Source of the DNA: Enterococcus caccae ATCC BAA-1240
GTDB lineage: Bacteria > Bacillota > Bacilli > Lactobacillales > Enterococcaceae
DNA length: 64,000 nt
Assembly (NCBI RefSeq): GCF_000407145.1
Contig: NZ_KE136472.1
Span: forward strand, 911,658-975,657
Direction: 5' to 3'
Shown in pieces: positions 52,412 through 61,997 of the stretch. How positions within the stretch are numbered: the stretch's first letter is position 1; each line of letters begins with the position of its first letter. The position numbers were made by a program, and so were the translations under genes. Under the pieces are notes generated by a model. The model searched no databases. It worked only from the letters and a program-made list of their open reading frames with translations, and was not told where the DNA came from.

Positions 52412-52440
52412 TCGATGATCAATGTTAAAATAAATAAATA

Positions 52441-52492
52441 AGCAAAACGAAGACGTGACAAAGAAATTCTTTCTACTCGTCTTCTTTTTTGC
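52441..52492 (+). terminator. Terminator before the two-component system
   Basis: AGCAAAAcGAAGACG pairs with CGTCTTCtTTTTTGCT, with AAAGAA/TTTCT inside. The T6 within the right arm makes it a fair rho-independent terminator. Confidence 0.6.
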
Positions 52493-52511
52493 TTATAAGG
52501 ATGTGAAAACA

Positions 52512-53204
52512 ATGCTGAAAATACTATTAGTCGAAGATGACGAAATCCTATCGGACAGTATTTTAGAAATTTTATCTGAAATTGGAGAAATCGTTCAAAT
52601 TTTTGATGGAGAAGAGGCGTTATATGAAGGTGAACGAGGAATTTATGATCTGATCGTACTGGATTTGATGTTGCCTTCAATGTCCGGTGAGCAAGTCTTA
52701 ACCGCTTTACGAAAGAAAAATATCTATACACCTGTTTTGATTTTAACTGCCAAAGATGGGTTAGAAGATAAAGTCAATGGCTTTAAAAATGGGGGCGATG
52801 ATTATCTAACTAAACCATTTCATCGGGAAGAATTATTGCTACGTGTTCAAGCACTAGCTCGCCGTTCTTTAGGAATGAATGATAAGAATAAGTTGATTGT
52901 GAACGAGTTGTGTTTGGATCTCGATAATCGACAAGCTAGTTTTAAAGGAAATGAACTCACTCTTCAAGGAAAAGAATTCGATTTATTACATTATCTAATG
53001 CAGAATCAGGGACGGATCATCACCAAAGATCAATTATTCGATCGCATTTGGGGCTTTCAATCAGACACAACGTTAACAGTTGTTGAAGTTTATATGAGCA
53101 ATCTAAGAAAGAATTTAAAACCGTTTAGTATTGATCGTTGGATCAAAACACTGCGTAATGTTGGTTATCTTTTTGAAGTACCAGAGGGGATGGAGCATGA
53201 ATAA
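52512..53204 (+). CDS. OmpR-family response regulator
   Basis: The 230-residue protein has a receiver domain (acidic EDD 8-10, phosphorylated Asp51 in LIVLDLMLP, the TAK motif with conserved Lys near 82) and a winged-helix DNA-binding domain (LTLQGKEFDLLHYLMQNQGRIITK; LTVVEVYMSNLRKNL). The start is ATG 52512, not the open frame to 52455. It overlaps the kinase gene by 8 bases (ATGAATAA). Targets are unknown; the VTC/DUF4956/lipoprotein cluster just upstream is a candidate. Confidence 0.9.
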   Translation: MLKILLVEDDEILSDSILEILSEIGEIVQIFDGEEALYEGERGIYDLIVLDLMLPSMSGEQVLTALRKKNIYTPVLILTAKDGLEDKVNGFKNGGDDYLTKPFHREELLLRVQALARRSLGMNDKNKLIVNELCLDLDNRQASFKGNELTLQGKEFDLLHYLMQNQGRIITKDQLFDRIWGFQSDTTLTVVEVYMSNLRKNLKPFSIDRWIKTLRNVGYLFEVPEGMEHE

Positions 53205-54492
53205 ACAACTAAGCAAAAAACAAAGATTCAATTATTTTTTGATAAACTTAATTTCTTTTGCGAGTATCTTTTTAGTGTTAGGGTTAATTGTTTTTCAGTT
53301 AGTACAAACCTCTATTTACCAAACAGTGGATCATGACTTACAACGACTCGCAGGGGATCAAAAATTTCTAGAACACCAACTGATACAAACGGAACGATCA
53401 CAAGGAAATTCGCTACAGGTAGGTAAATTTGATACACCACCGCCCAATAATTTCCAACAGCAAGTAATTCTTTGGTCAAAAGATGGGGACATACTGAATG
53501 AAGCTGAGTTAGGATCTCGCTTCTATGATTTTCAAAATTTGAAATTATCAACTGATAATTTACGTAAAATCAGTAATATCCAAACGAAAGACAGCAATGA
53601 TCGTTCGTTGCAATTTCGCTCAATCACTCTATCGATTAAAAATCAGAATCAAGTTGCTTACATCCAGCTGTTAGTAAATACCGATCCGATCAAAGGAACC
53701 GTAGAACGGTTTAAACAAATACTAATCGTCTGTATGATTATTTTCGGCTTATTATCGATTGCTCTAAGTTATTTTCTCTCTAAATGGTTTATGAAGCCTA
53801 TTTTAATTTCTTGGAAAAAACAACAAGAATTTGTTGAAAATGCGTCTCATGAGTTACGAACACCGTTAACGATTATTCAAGCAAAATTAGAAAAATTATT
53901 CACCAAACCAAATCATACGATTTTAGAAGAATCTGAAACGATCGCCTTATCGTTGGATGAAGTTCAACGTTTAAGTCAACTTACAAGTGACTTATTGTTG
54001 CTAGCTCGATCAGATTCCAACTCTTTAACGCTAGAAAAAGAACCTGTAAAAGTCAACAGTTTCTTAAACACACTCCTTTTACCATACCAAGATTTGGCAA
54101 CAGCAGAAGAAAAGGAGTTTGTTATCGATCTTGGTGAAGAACAGCAAATAATTTTCGATAAAAAAAGGATTCATCAATTATTGATCATTTTGTTGGATAA
54201 TGCACTTAAATATACTGCACCTGGCGAAAAAATTACCGTCTTTTCAAGTATTAAAAATGGAGAGTGGCAAATTAAAATCAGTGACACGGGGATTGGTATT
54301 GCTGAAGAAAAGAAAAAAGCTGTTTTCGAACGGTTCTATCGTGGAGAAGAATCTAGAAATCGGAAAACGGGTGGCTATGGAATCGGGCTAGCGATTGCTA
54401 AGTGGATTGTGGACGAACACCAAGGAAAAATCGAATTAACGGATACAGACCCCAAAGGAACGACAGTTGCTCTGCGTTTTCCCGTAAAATAA
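53197..54492 (+). CDS. Sensor histidine kinase
   Basis: The 431-residue kinase has two membrane helices (about 14-36 and 170-195) flanking an extracellular sensor of about 130 residues. The dimerisation helix carries His218 in NASHELRTPLTII, then the ATPase boxes DNALKYT, DTGIGIAEE and GIGLAIAKWIVDEHQG. It phosphorylates the response regulator encoded just upstream. The sensor domain shows no recognisable ligand fold, so the signal is unknown. Confidence 0.9.
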   Translation: MNKQLSKKQRFNYFLINLISFASIFLVLGLIVFQLVQTSIYQTVDHDLQRLAGDQKFLEHQLIQTERSQGNSLQVGKFDTPPPNNFQQQVILWSKDGDILNEAELGSRFYDFQNLKLSTDNLRKISNIQTKDSNDRSLQFRSITLSIKNQNQVAYIQLLVNTDPIKGTVERFKQILIVCMIIFGLLSIALSYFLSKWFMKPILISWKKQQEFVENASHELRTPLTIIQAKLEKLFTKPNHTILEESETIALSLDEVQRLSQLTSDLLLLARSDSNSLTLEKEPVKVNSFLNTLLLPYQDLATAEEKEFVIDLGEEQQIIFDKKRIHQLLIILLDNALKYTAPGEKITVFSSIKNGEWQIKISDTGIGIAEEKKKAVFERFYRGEESRNRKTGGYGIGLAIAKWIVDEHQGKIELTDTDPKGTTVALRFPVK

Positions 54493-54560
54493 ATATTATT
54501 TGCTAAAGCGACGACTTTCTTCTAAAATAAAGAAGAAGTTTAAAGAAAGTTAGGTAGCCA

Positions 54561-55493
54561 ATGGAATTACAATTTTTAGGTACAGGCGCTGGGGTTCCAG
54601 CAAAACATCGTAACGTGAGCAGTATTGCTCTGAAATTATTAGACGAAAGAAATGCAGTCTGGCTGTTTGACTGTGGTGAAGGAACACAATTACAGATTTT
54701 GAAAAGTAACATACGTCCAAGAAAAATCGAAAAAATCTTTATTACTCACTTACATGGAGATCATATTTTTGGCCTTCCAGGTTTATTGAGCAGTCGTTCG
54801 TTTCAAGGTGGGAATGAAAAATTGGAGATTTATGGACCAGTTGGGATTGCTGATTATGTTCGAACAGCACTAAAAGTTTCACAAACTCGTCTTGCTTATG
54901 AACTAAAGTTTATAGAAATTACTAAAGCAGGGACTGTGTTTTCAGATAAGCAATTTACAGTGTCTTGTTTACCATTAGATCATGGGATCGAAAGTTTCGG
55001 TTATCGAATTGTAGAAGCGGATCACGAAGGTGAATTACAAGTAGAAAAACTAGCTGCTTTAAATATTCCTTCAGGTCCTATTTATGGAAAAATCAAACGA
55101 GGTGAAACTGTAGAATTACCAGATGGTCAGGTGATTAACGGGAAAGAATTCGTTGGTGAGAAGAAAATAGGCAGAATCGTCACCATTTTAGGGGATACAA
55201 GAAAAACTAAAAATAGTGTATCACTTGCAGAAAATGCAGATGTTTTAGTTCATGAGAGCACTTTTAACAAAAAAGAAGAGAAAATGGCAAAAGCCTATTA
55301 TCATTCTACCAGTCATCAGGCAGCACAAGTTGCACTAGAAGCAAATGTCAAAAAATTAATATTGACTCATATCAGCGCTCGTTACTTAACTGGTGATATT
55401 ATCCAATTAGAAAATGAAGCGAAAGAAATATTTCCAAAAACAAAAATTGTGAAAGATATGGAAATTGTCGAGATACCATTTAGAAGCGAGTAA
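54561..55493 (+). CDS. rnz: Ribonuclease Z
   Basis: The 310-residue metallo-beta-lactamase-fold endonuclease trims tRNA 3' ends. [17 protein letters not shown] at the N terminus, the zinc site [17 protein letters not shown] and THISARY are diagnostic. AGGTAG lies just before ATG 54561. It is followed 11 bases later by the SDR gene. Confidence 0.94.
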   Translation: MELQFLGTGAGVPAKHRNVSSIALKLLDERNAVWLFDCGEGTQLQILKSNIRPRKIEKIFITHLHGDHIFGLPGLLSSRSFQGGNEKLEIYGPVGIADYVRTALKVSQTRLAYELKFIEITKAGTVFSDKQFTVSCLPLDHGIESFGYRIVEADHEGELQVEKLAALNIPSGPIYGKIKRGETVELPDGQVINGKEFVGEKKIGRIVTILGDTRKTKNSVSLAENADVLVHESTFNKKEEKMAKAYYHSTSHQAAQVALEANVKKLILTHISARYLTGDIIQLENEAKEIFPKTKIVKDMEIVEIPFRSE

Positions 55494-55504
55494 GGAGGAA
55501 AAAC

Positions 55505-56305
55505 ATGTTTAATGGGCAAGATTTAACAGACAAGGTTATTGTCGTAACAGGTGGCTCCGCAGGTTTAGGGGAACAAATATGTTATGAAGCGGCAAAACAA
55601 GGGGCAATCGTTGTTGTCTGTGCTAGAAGGATCAACTTAATTGGAAAAGTGAAAGAAATGTGTGAAGAATTGAGCGGTAAAACAGCGCATTCTTTCCAAT
55701 TAGATATTGCAGATCCTGACAATGTAGATGCAGTTTTTGAAAAAATCGAGACAGAAGTGGGGCCTGTGGATATCCTAGTCAATAACGCTGGCTTTGGGAT
55801 ATTTGAAAACTTTATAGATATTGATTTGGCGGTCGCCAGAAATATGTTTGAAGTGAATGTTTTAGGTATGATGGTCTTTACTCAAAAAGCTGCTGTTCAG
55901 ATGGCTGAAAGAGGGACTGGACATATTATCAATATAGCTTCGATGGCTGGAAAAATGGCTACAGCAAAATCAACTGTTTATTCAGCTACTAAGTTTGCTG
56001 TTTTAGGTTTTTCAAATGCCTTGCGTTTAGAATTAAAACCTTTAGGAATTTCTGTCACAACGGTCAATCCTGGCCCTATTAAAACTGAATTTTTCGATAA
56101 AGCGGATCCTACTGGCGACTATTTAGCTTCTGTTGATCTATTTGTTTTAGAGCCAAATAAACTAGCAAAAGAAATCGTGAATGTGATGGGTACCTGGAAA
56201 CGTGAGATTAATCGTCCTCGAATCATGGAAGGTGCGTATCGTTTGTATACTTTATTTCCGCACATAGGCGATTTATTAGCTAGTGGCGTATTAAACAAAA
56301 AATAA
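55505..56305 (+). CDS. Short-chain dehydrogenase/reductase
   Basis: The 266-residue classical SDR has the NAD(P) loop TGGSAGLGEQ, NNAGFG, Ser in NIASMAGK and catalytic YSATK (YxxxK). CARR after the second strand favours NADPH. Substrate unknown. AAGGAGG precedes ATG 55505. It shares a transcript with rnz, an arrangement I recall in other lactic acid bacteria. Confidence 0.88.
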   Translation: MFNGQDLTDKVIVVTGGSAGLGEQICYEAAKQGAIVVVCARRINLIGKVKEMCEELSGKTAHSFQLDIADPDNVDAVFEKIETEVGPVDILVNNAGFGIFENFIDIDLAVARNMFEVNVLGMMVFTQKAAVQMAERGTGHIINIASMAGKMATAKSTVYSATKFAVLGFSNALRLELKPLGISVTTVNPGPIKTEFFDKADPTGDYLASVDLFVLEPNKLAKEIVNVMGTWKREINRPRIMEGAYRLYTLFPHIGDLLASGVLNKK

Positions 56306-56377
56306 TTTATCTAGCTGTATGCAGAAATACAATGAAATTAGTCTGTTATATTTTTTGAATATAAGGAGGGAATACTT

Positions 56378-56818
56378 ATGAAAAATCAGTGGCGTGTAGT
56401 TATTGGGCTTGTTTTAGTTCTGATCGTAGTCATTTTTGCGGTATTGAATAATCAAACAGTTCCAGTCAGCTTCGGTTTTGCAAAAATCTCAGGTCCATTG
56501 ATCCTGATCATCCTAGGATCTGCTATCGTGGGTGCTTTGATTGGTCTTTTGACCTCAACAACAACGATGTGGAAGCAAAAAAAACAGGTCAAAGAATTAA
56601 AAAAAGACATCGAAGCCTACAAAAATGATGCAGATAAAGTGACACAAGAAGAAGTAGAAAAAGTTAAACGAGCATATGAAAACCAATTGACTGAATTACA
56701 AGCAAAATATGATGATGCACTTGCGCAAACACCTTTATCAGTTGTCAATGACGCAGAACCAGTCGGTAGCCGAGTAGATCATTTTACGAAACCGAGAAAT
56801 AACGACGAAAAAATATAA
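56378..56818 (+). CDS. LapA-domain (DUF1049) membrane protein
   Basis: The 146-residue protein has two membrane helices (WRVVIGLVLVLIVVIFAVLN and GPLILIILGSAIVGALIGLL) separated by the NNQTVPVSFGF loop typical of LapA/DUF1049. A cytoplasmic coiled coil (about 65-110, KQKKQVKELKKDIEAYKND) and a disordered tail follow. In enterobacteria LapA works with LapB in lipopolysaccharide control. In Firmicutes the role is unknown. AAGGAGGG precedes ATG 56378. Confidence 0.8.
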   Translation: MKNQWRVVIGLVLVLIVVIFAVLNNQTVPVSFGFAKISGPLILIILGSAIVGALIGLLTSTTTMWKQKKQVKELKKDIEAYKNDADKVTQEEVEKVKRAYENQLTELQAKYDDALAQTPLSVVNDAEPVGSRVDHFTKPRNNDEKI

Positions 56819-56831
56819 AGAATATAAATAA

Positions 56832-56876
56832 AAAAAGCGAAGATAAAAGGATAAATATTTTGTCTTGGCTTTTTTA
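56832..56876 (+). terminator. Terminator after lapA-like gene
   Basis: AAAAAGCgAAGATAAAA pairs with TTGTCTTgGCTTTTT (wobbles included) with a T-rich end. Confidence 0.65.
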
Positions 56877-56950
56877 TTTGCGGATATTTAGGATACATTC
56901 TTTAGTTTTCCTGTTCTATTTGATATAATTACTTGGTTAGGAGTGACGTC

Positions 56951-59260
56951 GTGAAAAAATCAAAATATACATGGCAATTAAGGGAACAGTCAGAATTGCC
57001 AGAAGAGTTTTCAACTATACTAACAAATGAACAGATTAATCCATTATTAGGTCAAATTTTATGGCATCGTGGCATTCAATCTCAAGAAGCGTTGGAGATG
57101 TTTTTACGCCCTACGGTGGAAAATCTTTATGACCCTTTTTTGATGTACGACATGGAAAAAACAATCATTAGAATCCAAGACGCTGTGGCTCAAGGCGAAA
57201 AAATCTTAGTGTATGGAGATTATGATGCTGACGGGATTACAAGTACGACGGTCATGAAAGAGGCGATCGAGCTTATTGGTGGAGAAGTAGACTATTTTCT
57301 GCCAAATCGATTTATTCATGGATATGGACCGAATGTAGCAGTTTTTAAAGAACAGATTGAAAATGGAGTTCAGTTGATTATAACTGTAGATAACGGTGTT
57401 GCAGGGCATGAAGCAATCAATTATGCAACAGAGCAAGGGATCGATGTGATTGTTACTGACCATCACGAGCTACCACTAGAATTACCCAATGCCTTTTCGA
57501 TTATTCACCCAAAACATCCCCAAGGACATTATCCATTTGGTGATCTGGCAGGTGTTGGAGTAGCCTTTAAAGTTGCAACAGCTTTATTAGGAGAACTACC
57601 TGCTGAATTTTTAGATTTGGTTGCGGTCGGAACTATTGCAGACTTAGTTTCACTGACGGATGAAAATAGAGTTCTTGTCAAAATGGGGCTAGAAATGATT
57701 CAAAACGGCGAGAGAATTGGTTTAGATATCTTGATCCATCTAGCCGAACTCAAAAAAGAGTCGATTAGTGAAGAAAATATCGGTTTTACGATTGCCCCGC
57801 GTTTGAATGCTTTAGGTCGATTAGGTGATGCAGCTCCAGGGGTCGAATTGATGACGACCTTTGATGAGGAAGAAGCAGAACAGATTGCACTCTATATTAA
57901 CAGTCAAAATGATGAACGGAAAGAAATTGTTGCTACAATCACAAAAGAAGCGTTTGAGTTGATAGAACCGACAGATTCAATTCATATTGTCGCTAAAAAG
58001 GGTTGGCATGAAGGGGTTCTAGGGATCGTTGCTGGAAGAATCATGCAAGAGACTGGAAAACCAGCGCTCGTGTTAACGATTGATGATCAAGATGAATTTG
58101 CCAAAGGGTCTGGTCGTAGCGTATCAGCTCTAAACTTATTCGACGCATTAAGTGAAATTCGTGAGGATTTTACTCATTTTGGTGGCCACCATATGGCTGC
58201 TGGGATGACATTACCTGTTGCGAATATTCAGAAAGTACAAGAACACCTACTCAATTATCTAGAAATAAATCAAATCGATCTTTCGCAAGGGCAAGAATTA
58301 ATGATCGATGAATCATTAAAAGTCTCTGAAGCAACGATTCCATTTATTCAACAATTAAAAATCCTTGCTCCCTTCGGCACGGATAATCCTGTACCAAATT
58401 TCTTGTTCGAAGATGTTTCAATTGAACAAAGTCGGCAAATTGGGGCGGATAAAAGCCATCTTAAATTTCAGTTAAGTCAAGCAGGAGCTAAATTAGATGC
58501 TATCGCCTTTCAAATGGGAAACCAAGCGGATGAATTTGGTCAAGGGGTTACGAATATCGCTGGTCAATTATCCATAAATGAATGGAACGGAAATAAAAAA
58601 CCTCAGTTGATGGTCAATGATTTTTCAGTAGATGGTGTTCAGCTTTTTGATTTTAGAGGGAAAAATGGGCGTCAAAAGGAAATACCTACTAAAAATACAC
58701 TTTATATTTATTTTAATAAGGAAAGTAAAAAGTTAATCGATGATCAAGCAACGCAGCTGTTGTTTTCTACTGTGGAGGAGGCCGTGGCAATCATCGAGAC
58801 ATCGAACAGTCAACAAGTTGTTTTTGTCGATTGTCCTGATGATATCGATTCTTTAAAACAAATCACCCAAGCAGGAAAAATAGAACGTGTTTATGTGATG
58901 GGAATTTCTCAAGAAGAAGCCTATTTAAATGGGACTGGCACTAGAGAACAGTACGCTCAACTTTATACGTTTGTCAGACAACAAGAACAAGTGGATGTTC
59001 GATATAAATTGAATGTGGTAGCGCAACACTTAAAAATTCAAGAAAAATTATTAATTTTTATGATTCAGGTGTTTTTTGACTTAGGATTTGTTACAATAGA
59101 AAACGGTGTTTTAAGAAAAGTTGAAAGTCCTGAAAATCATCCATTGACGGAAAGTAAGGTCTATCAAACTCGCTTAAAAAAAATCAAAATAGAAGAGTTT
59201 TTGTTATACAGCGATCGTGAGACATTACAACAATGGCTGTGGAATGAGGAGGAAGTATAA
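56951..59260 (+). CDS. recJ: Single-stranded-DNA exonuclease RecJ
   Basis: The 769-residue 5'-3' exonuclease of recombination and repair has DHH-family motifs VYGDYDADGITST, VTDNG, VTDHHE and GGHHMAAG (DHHA1), followed by an OB domain and a Firmicute-specific C-terminal domain (about 570-769). The start is GTG 56951, with AGGAG 7 bases before; the frame open to 56933 runs through that site. It is directly followed by apt (3 bases). Confidence 0.94.
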   Translation: MKKSKYTWQLREQSELPEEFSTILTNEQINPLLGQILWHRGIQSQEALEMFLRPTVENLYDPFLMYDMEKTIIRIQDAVAQGEKILVYGDYDADGITSTTVMKEAIELIGGEVDYFLPNRFIHGYGPNVAVFKEQIENGVQLIITVDNGVAGHEAINYATEQGIDVIVTDHHELPLELPNAFSIIHPKHPQGHYPFGDLAGVGVAFKVATALLGELPAEFLDLVAVGTIADLVSLTDENRVLVKMGLEMIQNGERIGLDILIHLAELKKESISEENIGFTIAPRLNALGRLGDAAPGVELMTTFDEEEAEQIALYINSQNDERKEIVATITKEAFELIEPTDSIHIVAKKGWHEGVLGIVAGRIMQETGKPALVLTIDDQDEFAKGSGRSVSALNLFDALSEIREDFTHFGGHHMAAGMTLPVANIQKVQEHLLNYLEINQIDLSQGQELMIDESLKVSEATIPFIQQLKILAPFGTDNPVPNFLFEDVSIEQSRQIGADKSHLKFQLSQAGAKLDAIAFQMGNQADEFGQGVTNIAGQLSINEWNGNKKPQLMVNDFSVDGVQLFDFRGKNGRQKEIPTKNTLYIYFNKESKKLIDDQATQLLFSTVEEAVAIIETSNSQQVVFVDCPDDIDSLKQITQAGKIERVYVMGISQEEAYLNGTGTREQYAQLYTFVRQQEQVDVRYKLNVVAQHLKIQEKLLIFMIQVFFDLGFVTIENGVLRKVESPENHPLTESKVYQTRLKKIKIEEFLLYSDRETLQQWLWNEEEV

Positions 59261-59263
59261 AAG

Positions 59264-59776
59264 ATGGATTTAAAAGATTATATTGCTAGTATTCCAGATT
59301 ATCCAGAAAAAGGCGTTATCTTTAGAGATATCTCGCCGTTGATGGCAAATGGCGAGGCCTATCGTGAAGCGACGAAACAAATCGTTGATTATGCTAAAGA
59401 AAAAAGAATCGACATGGTTGTAGGACCTGAAGCACGTGGTTTCATTGTGGGCTGTCCTGTGGCATATGAATTAGGTGTTGGATTTGCTCCTGTTCGTAAA
59501 AAAGGGAAGTTACCTCGCGAAACGATCGAAGTAACATATGATTTGGAATATGGTACAGATACATTGACTCTTCATAAAGATGCGATTACTCCTGGCCAAC
59601 GAGTATTGATCTGTGATGACTTGTTAGCAACAGGCGGCACAATCAAAGCAACTATTGAATTGATCGAGTCGCTAGGTGGTATTGTAGTCGGTTGTGCCTT
59701 CCTAATTGAGTTGATGGATTTACATGGGCGCGATAAAATCACTGGTTATGAAATTGTTACATTGATGGAATATTAA
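59264..59776 (+). CDS. apt: Adenine phosphoribosyltransferase
   Basis: The 170-residue enzyme makes AMP from adenine and PRPP. The N-terminal hood [27 protein letters not shown], and the PRPP motif [13 protein letters not shown] are complete. AGGAGG within the recJ end precedes ATG 59264, so the two are coupled, the usual Firmicute order before relA (not present here). Confidence 0.95.
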   Translation: MDLKDYIASIPDYPEKGVIFRDISPLMANGEAYREATKQIVDYAKEKRIDMVVGPEARGFIVGCPVAYELGVGFAPVRKKGKLPRETIEVTYDLEYGTDTLTLHKDAITPGQRVLICDDLLATGGTIKATIELIESLGGIVVGCAFLIELMDLHGRDKITGYEIVTLMEY

Positions 59777-59818
59777 AAAAATCTTTACTCTAGAAGAATC
59801 TAGGGTAAAGATTTTTTA
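59775..59818. terminator. apt terminator (bidirectional)
   Basis: AAAAATCTTTACTCTAGA-agaa-TCTAGGGTAAAGATTTTT. A-rich and T-rich flanks allow it to serve both apt and the convergent small gene. Confidence 0.8.
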
Positions 59819-59840
59819 TTTTCGAAATAGAAATAAATTT

Positions 59841-60041
59841 CTATGGGTATTTGCGATAGACATATCGTTGTTGTTCATTTTTTTTTCTAGTATGAGAGTA
59901 TCTTTTCTCATCCCATAGCATGAACCATATAATAAATAGAGGGCTAACAATAAGTAAAGCGGACTGTAACCCTAACGTACCTAAGAAAATGCCAATAATT
60001 AATACAACAAATAATAACCCGCCACGACGAACTGCTTTCAT
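59841..60041 (-). CDS. Small membrane protein, 66 aa
   Basis: Not recognised. The protein has two short membrane helices (GGLLFVVLIIGIFLGTLGLQ and SALLIVSPLFIIWFMLW) and a basic C-terminal tail (RYSHTRKKNEQQRYVYRKYP). GAGGTGATTAAGA sets ATG 60041. Its promoter is covered by a large TetR-type palindrome, so it is likely induced by a specific compound or stress. No regulator gene is adjacent. Confidence 0.65.
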   Translation of the reverse strand: MKAVRRGGLLFVVLIIGIFLGTLGLQSALLIVSPLFIIWFMLWDEKRYSHTRKKNEQQRYVYRKYP

Positions 60042-60065
60042 TCTTAATCACCTCATAATTTTTAT

Positions 60066-60115
60066 CGAACAAACGTTTGTATAGTTATTATACGAATGTT
60101 TGTTCGGTTTGTAAA
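60066..60115 (-). promoter_or_regulatory. Promoter and TetR-type operator of the small membrane protein gene
   Basis: CGAACAAACGTTTGTATA (60066-60083) and TATACGAATGTTTGTTCG (60089-60106) are inverted repeats with two mismatches in 18 and a 5-base spacer. The left arm itself contains the perfect palindrome ACAAACGTTTGT. On the minus strand TTTACA (60115-60110) and TATAAT (60092-60087) are 17 bases apart, so the operator covers the -10 and most of the spacer. Confidence 0.65.
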
Positions 60116-60131
60116 GAGATAAATTCAAAAA

Positions 60132-60169
60132 AAGAGACTTCTTTTTGATTTCTCAAACAGAAGTCTCTT
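60132..60169 (-). terminator. Terminator of hemolysin III gene
   Basis: AAGAGACTTCT pairs with AGAAGTCTCTT; on the minus strand the stem is followed by TTTTTTTGAA. Confidence 0.65.
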
Positions 60170-60201
60170 AAATACTGTATTTAAAAGGTTTACACAAAAT
60201 T

Positions 60202-60855
60202 TTAAGTATAAAGTAAAATTGAAAAGAACATGAATCCAGCACCCAACATAACAAACAGATGCCAAACTACATGCATAAAGCGAACACTTTTTAAACTGTA
60301 AAATGCAGCGCCTAGTGTATAAGACACACCACCTGCTACTAGTAAAGCGATTCCTGTCGCACCTAAGGAGTTGTAAAGCGGCTTAGCGGCAATAATACAA
60401 AGCCAACCCATAATGATATAGATTACAGTGGAGACGTGTTTCACAGTTTCTTGTTTATGGAGTGTTAAAGATTTGTAAACTACTCCGCTGATTGCCATGA
60501 CCCAGATTAGTACAAACAATAGCCAGCCTAGCCACCCTTTGATACTTAACAAACAAAATGGTGTATAGCTTCCAGCAATCAATAAGAAAATCGAACTATG
60601 ATCAAAAACTTGAAATACTTTCTTTGCTCTAGTAAAAATCAAACTGTGAAACAACGTTGAAGATAAGAACAAAAGAATGAGCGTTGCTCCATAAATAGCA
60701 TACGAAACAACATGAACTGGGGAACCAAGGCGTCCACCTTTGACTAATAATATCACTAGTCCAGCAATACTTAATCCAGCCCCAATCCCGTGAGTCACAG
60801 CGTTAAGTACTTCATTTAAAATCATATATTTTCTGGAGAATTTTACTTTTTCCAA
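60202..60855 (-). CDS. Hemolysin III family (PAQR) membrane protein
   Basis: From TTG 60855 the protein has 217 residues and seven membrane helices with PAQR family blocks: NAVTHGIGAGLS, FDHSSIFLLIAGSYTPF and MHVVWHLFVMLGAGFMFFSI. The three His and one Asp likely bind zinc. Hydrolase activity on lipids is suspected in the family. AAGGAAG is 8 bases before the TTG. The upstream ATGs (60873, 60927) are less well placed, and TTG gives the usual family length. Confidence 0.82.
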   Translation of the reverse strand: MEKVKFSRKYMILNEVLNAVTHGIGAGLSIAGLVILLVKGGRLGSPVHVVSYAIYGATLILLFLSSTLFHSLIFTRAKKVFQVFDHSSIFLLIAGSYTPFCLLSIKGWLGWLLFVLIWVMAISGVVYKSLTLHKQETVKHVSTVIYIIMGWLCIIAAKPLYNSLGATGIALLVAGGVSYTLGAAFYSLKSVRFMHVVWHLFVMLGAGFMFFSILLYT

Positions 60856-60985
60856 GAAATCAACTTCCTTCATTTTAATTTGGTGAAAAATAATTCTTAG
60901 TCTGTTATAATAAAAACAGACATTCAAGCCTCAAAAGTATTTTACCACGAATTGAGGTTGTTTTTAAAGAAAGAGTGATAAAATT

Positions 60986-61828
60986 ATGACAAATGTTAAA
61001 ATTGTGACTGATTCTTCATGCACAATGCTGAAAAGTGTACGCGATGATTTAGATATCCAAATGATGCCTTTATCTGTAATGATTGACGGCGTGGTTTATG
61101 CTGATGATGATCATTTAGATGGAGAACATTTCATGGAATTGATGAGTACGGCTAAAGCTTTACCTAAAACGAGTCAACCACCAATTGGCGAGTTTGTGGA
61201 GTTATATGACCGTTTAGGCGCGGACGGCAGCGAGGTCATTTCGATTCATATGACAAAAGGGTTAAGTGGCACTGTAGAAGCTGCTAGACAAGCTGGAAAT
61301 CTTAGCTCTGCTAATGTTACAGTGATTGACAGTGATTTCACTGACCAAGGTTTATCATTCCAAGTAATTCAAGCGGCTAAGCTAGCTAAGAATGGTGCAA
61401 GTGTGCCAGAAATCTTAGCTGAAATCAATCACGTTAAGGAAAATACTAAACTTTTTATCGGGATATCGACGTTGGACAACCTAGTTAAAGGCGGTCGAAT
61501 TAGCCGAGCAACAGGTCTTTTATCCAGCATTTTTAATATGAAAGTAGTAATGGACTTCGATCAGACAGAACTGATTCCAGTTGCCAAAGGTAGAGGGATG
61601 AAAACATTTAATAAGTGGTTTGATGAGTTGAAAAGCGAGTTGAGTTCACTGTCAAATGTTCGCCAAATCGGTATTTCTCATGCTGATGGGTTAGAATTAG
61701 CCAACGGTTTTAAAGAAGGTCTGCAAGCACTTTTCCCTGATATGGACATTCCTGTGTTGCATACAAATCCTGTTATCGCAACACACACCGGCAAAGGCGC
61801 TTTTGCTATTATGTACTATACAGATTAA
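60986..61828 (+). CDS. DegV-family fatty-acid-binding protein
   Basis: The 280-residue cytoplasmic protein is a complete DegV: VTDSSCTM (binding Ser), PLSV, LPKTSQPPIGEF, HMTKGLSGT, VIDS and the C-terminal HTGKGAF. DegV (FakB-like) proteins bind fatty acids for phosphorylation by FakA. Which fatty acid is not predictable. It is monocistronic with its own terminator. Confidence 0.9.
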   Translation: MTNVKIVTDSSCTMLKSVRDDLDIQMMPLSVMIDGVVYADDDHLDGEHFMELMSTAKALPKTSQPPIGEFVELYDRLGADGSEVISIHMTKGLSGTVEAARQAGNLSSANVTVIDSDFTDQGLSFQVIQAAKLAKNGASVPEILAEINHVKENTKLFIGISTLDNLVKGGRISRATGLLSSIFNMKVVMDFDQTELIPVAKGRGMKTFNKWFDELKSELSSLSNVRQIGISHADGLELANGFKEGLQALFPDMDIPVLHTNPVIATHTGKGAFAIMYYTD

Positions 61829-61840
61829 ACAGTGAGTTTT

Positions 61841-61870
61841 GAGCGGATCAAACTGATCTGCTCTTTTTTT
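61841..61870 (+). terminator. degV terminator
   Basis: GAGCGGATCA-aac-TGATCTGCTC (one wobble) and seven T. Confidence 0.78.
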
Positions 61871-61997
61871 ACAACATTTTTAAAACTTTTACTGTACAAA
61901 TGGATATAAAATAGCGATAATTTATTTTAATAGAACTAAAAAGCCATCTAATGGAATCACTATTGTTTTGGTGATTTCTGGCAAGGGAAGGGATACA

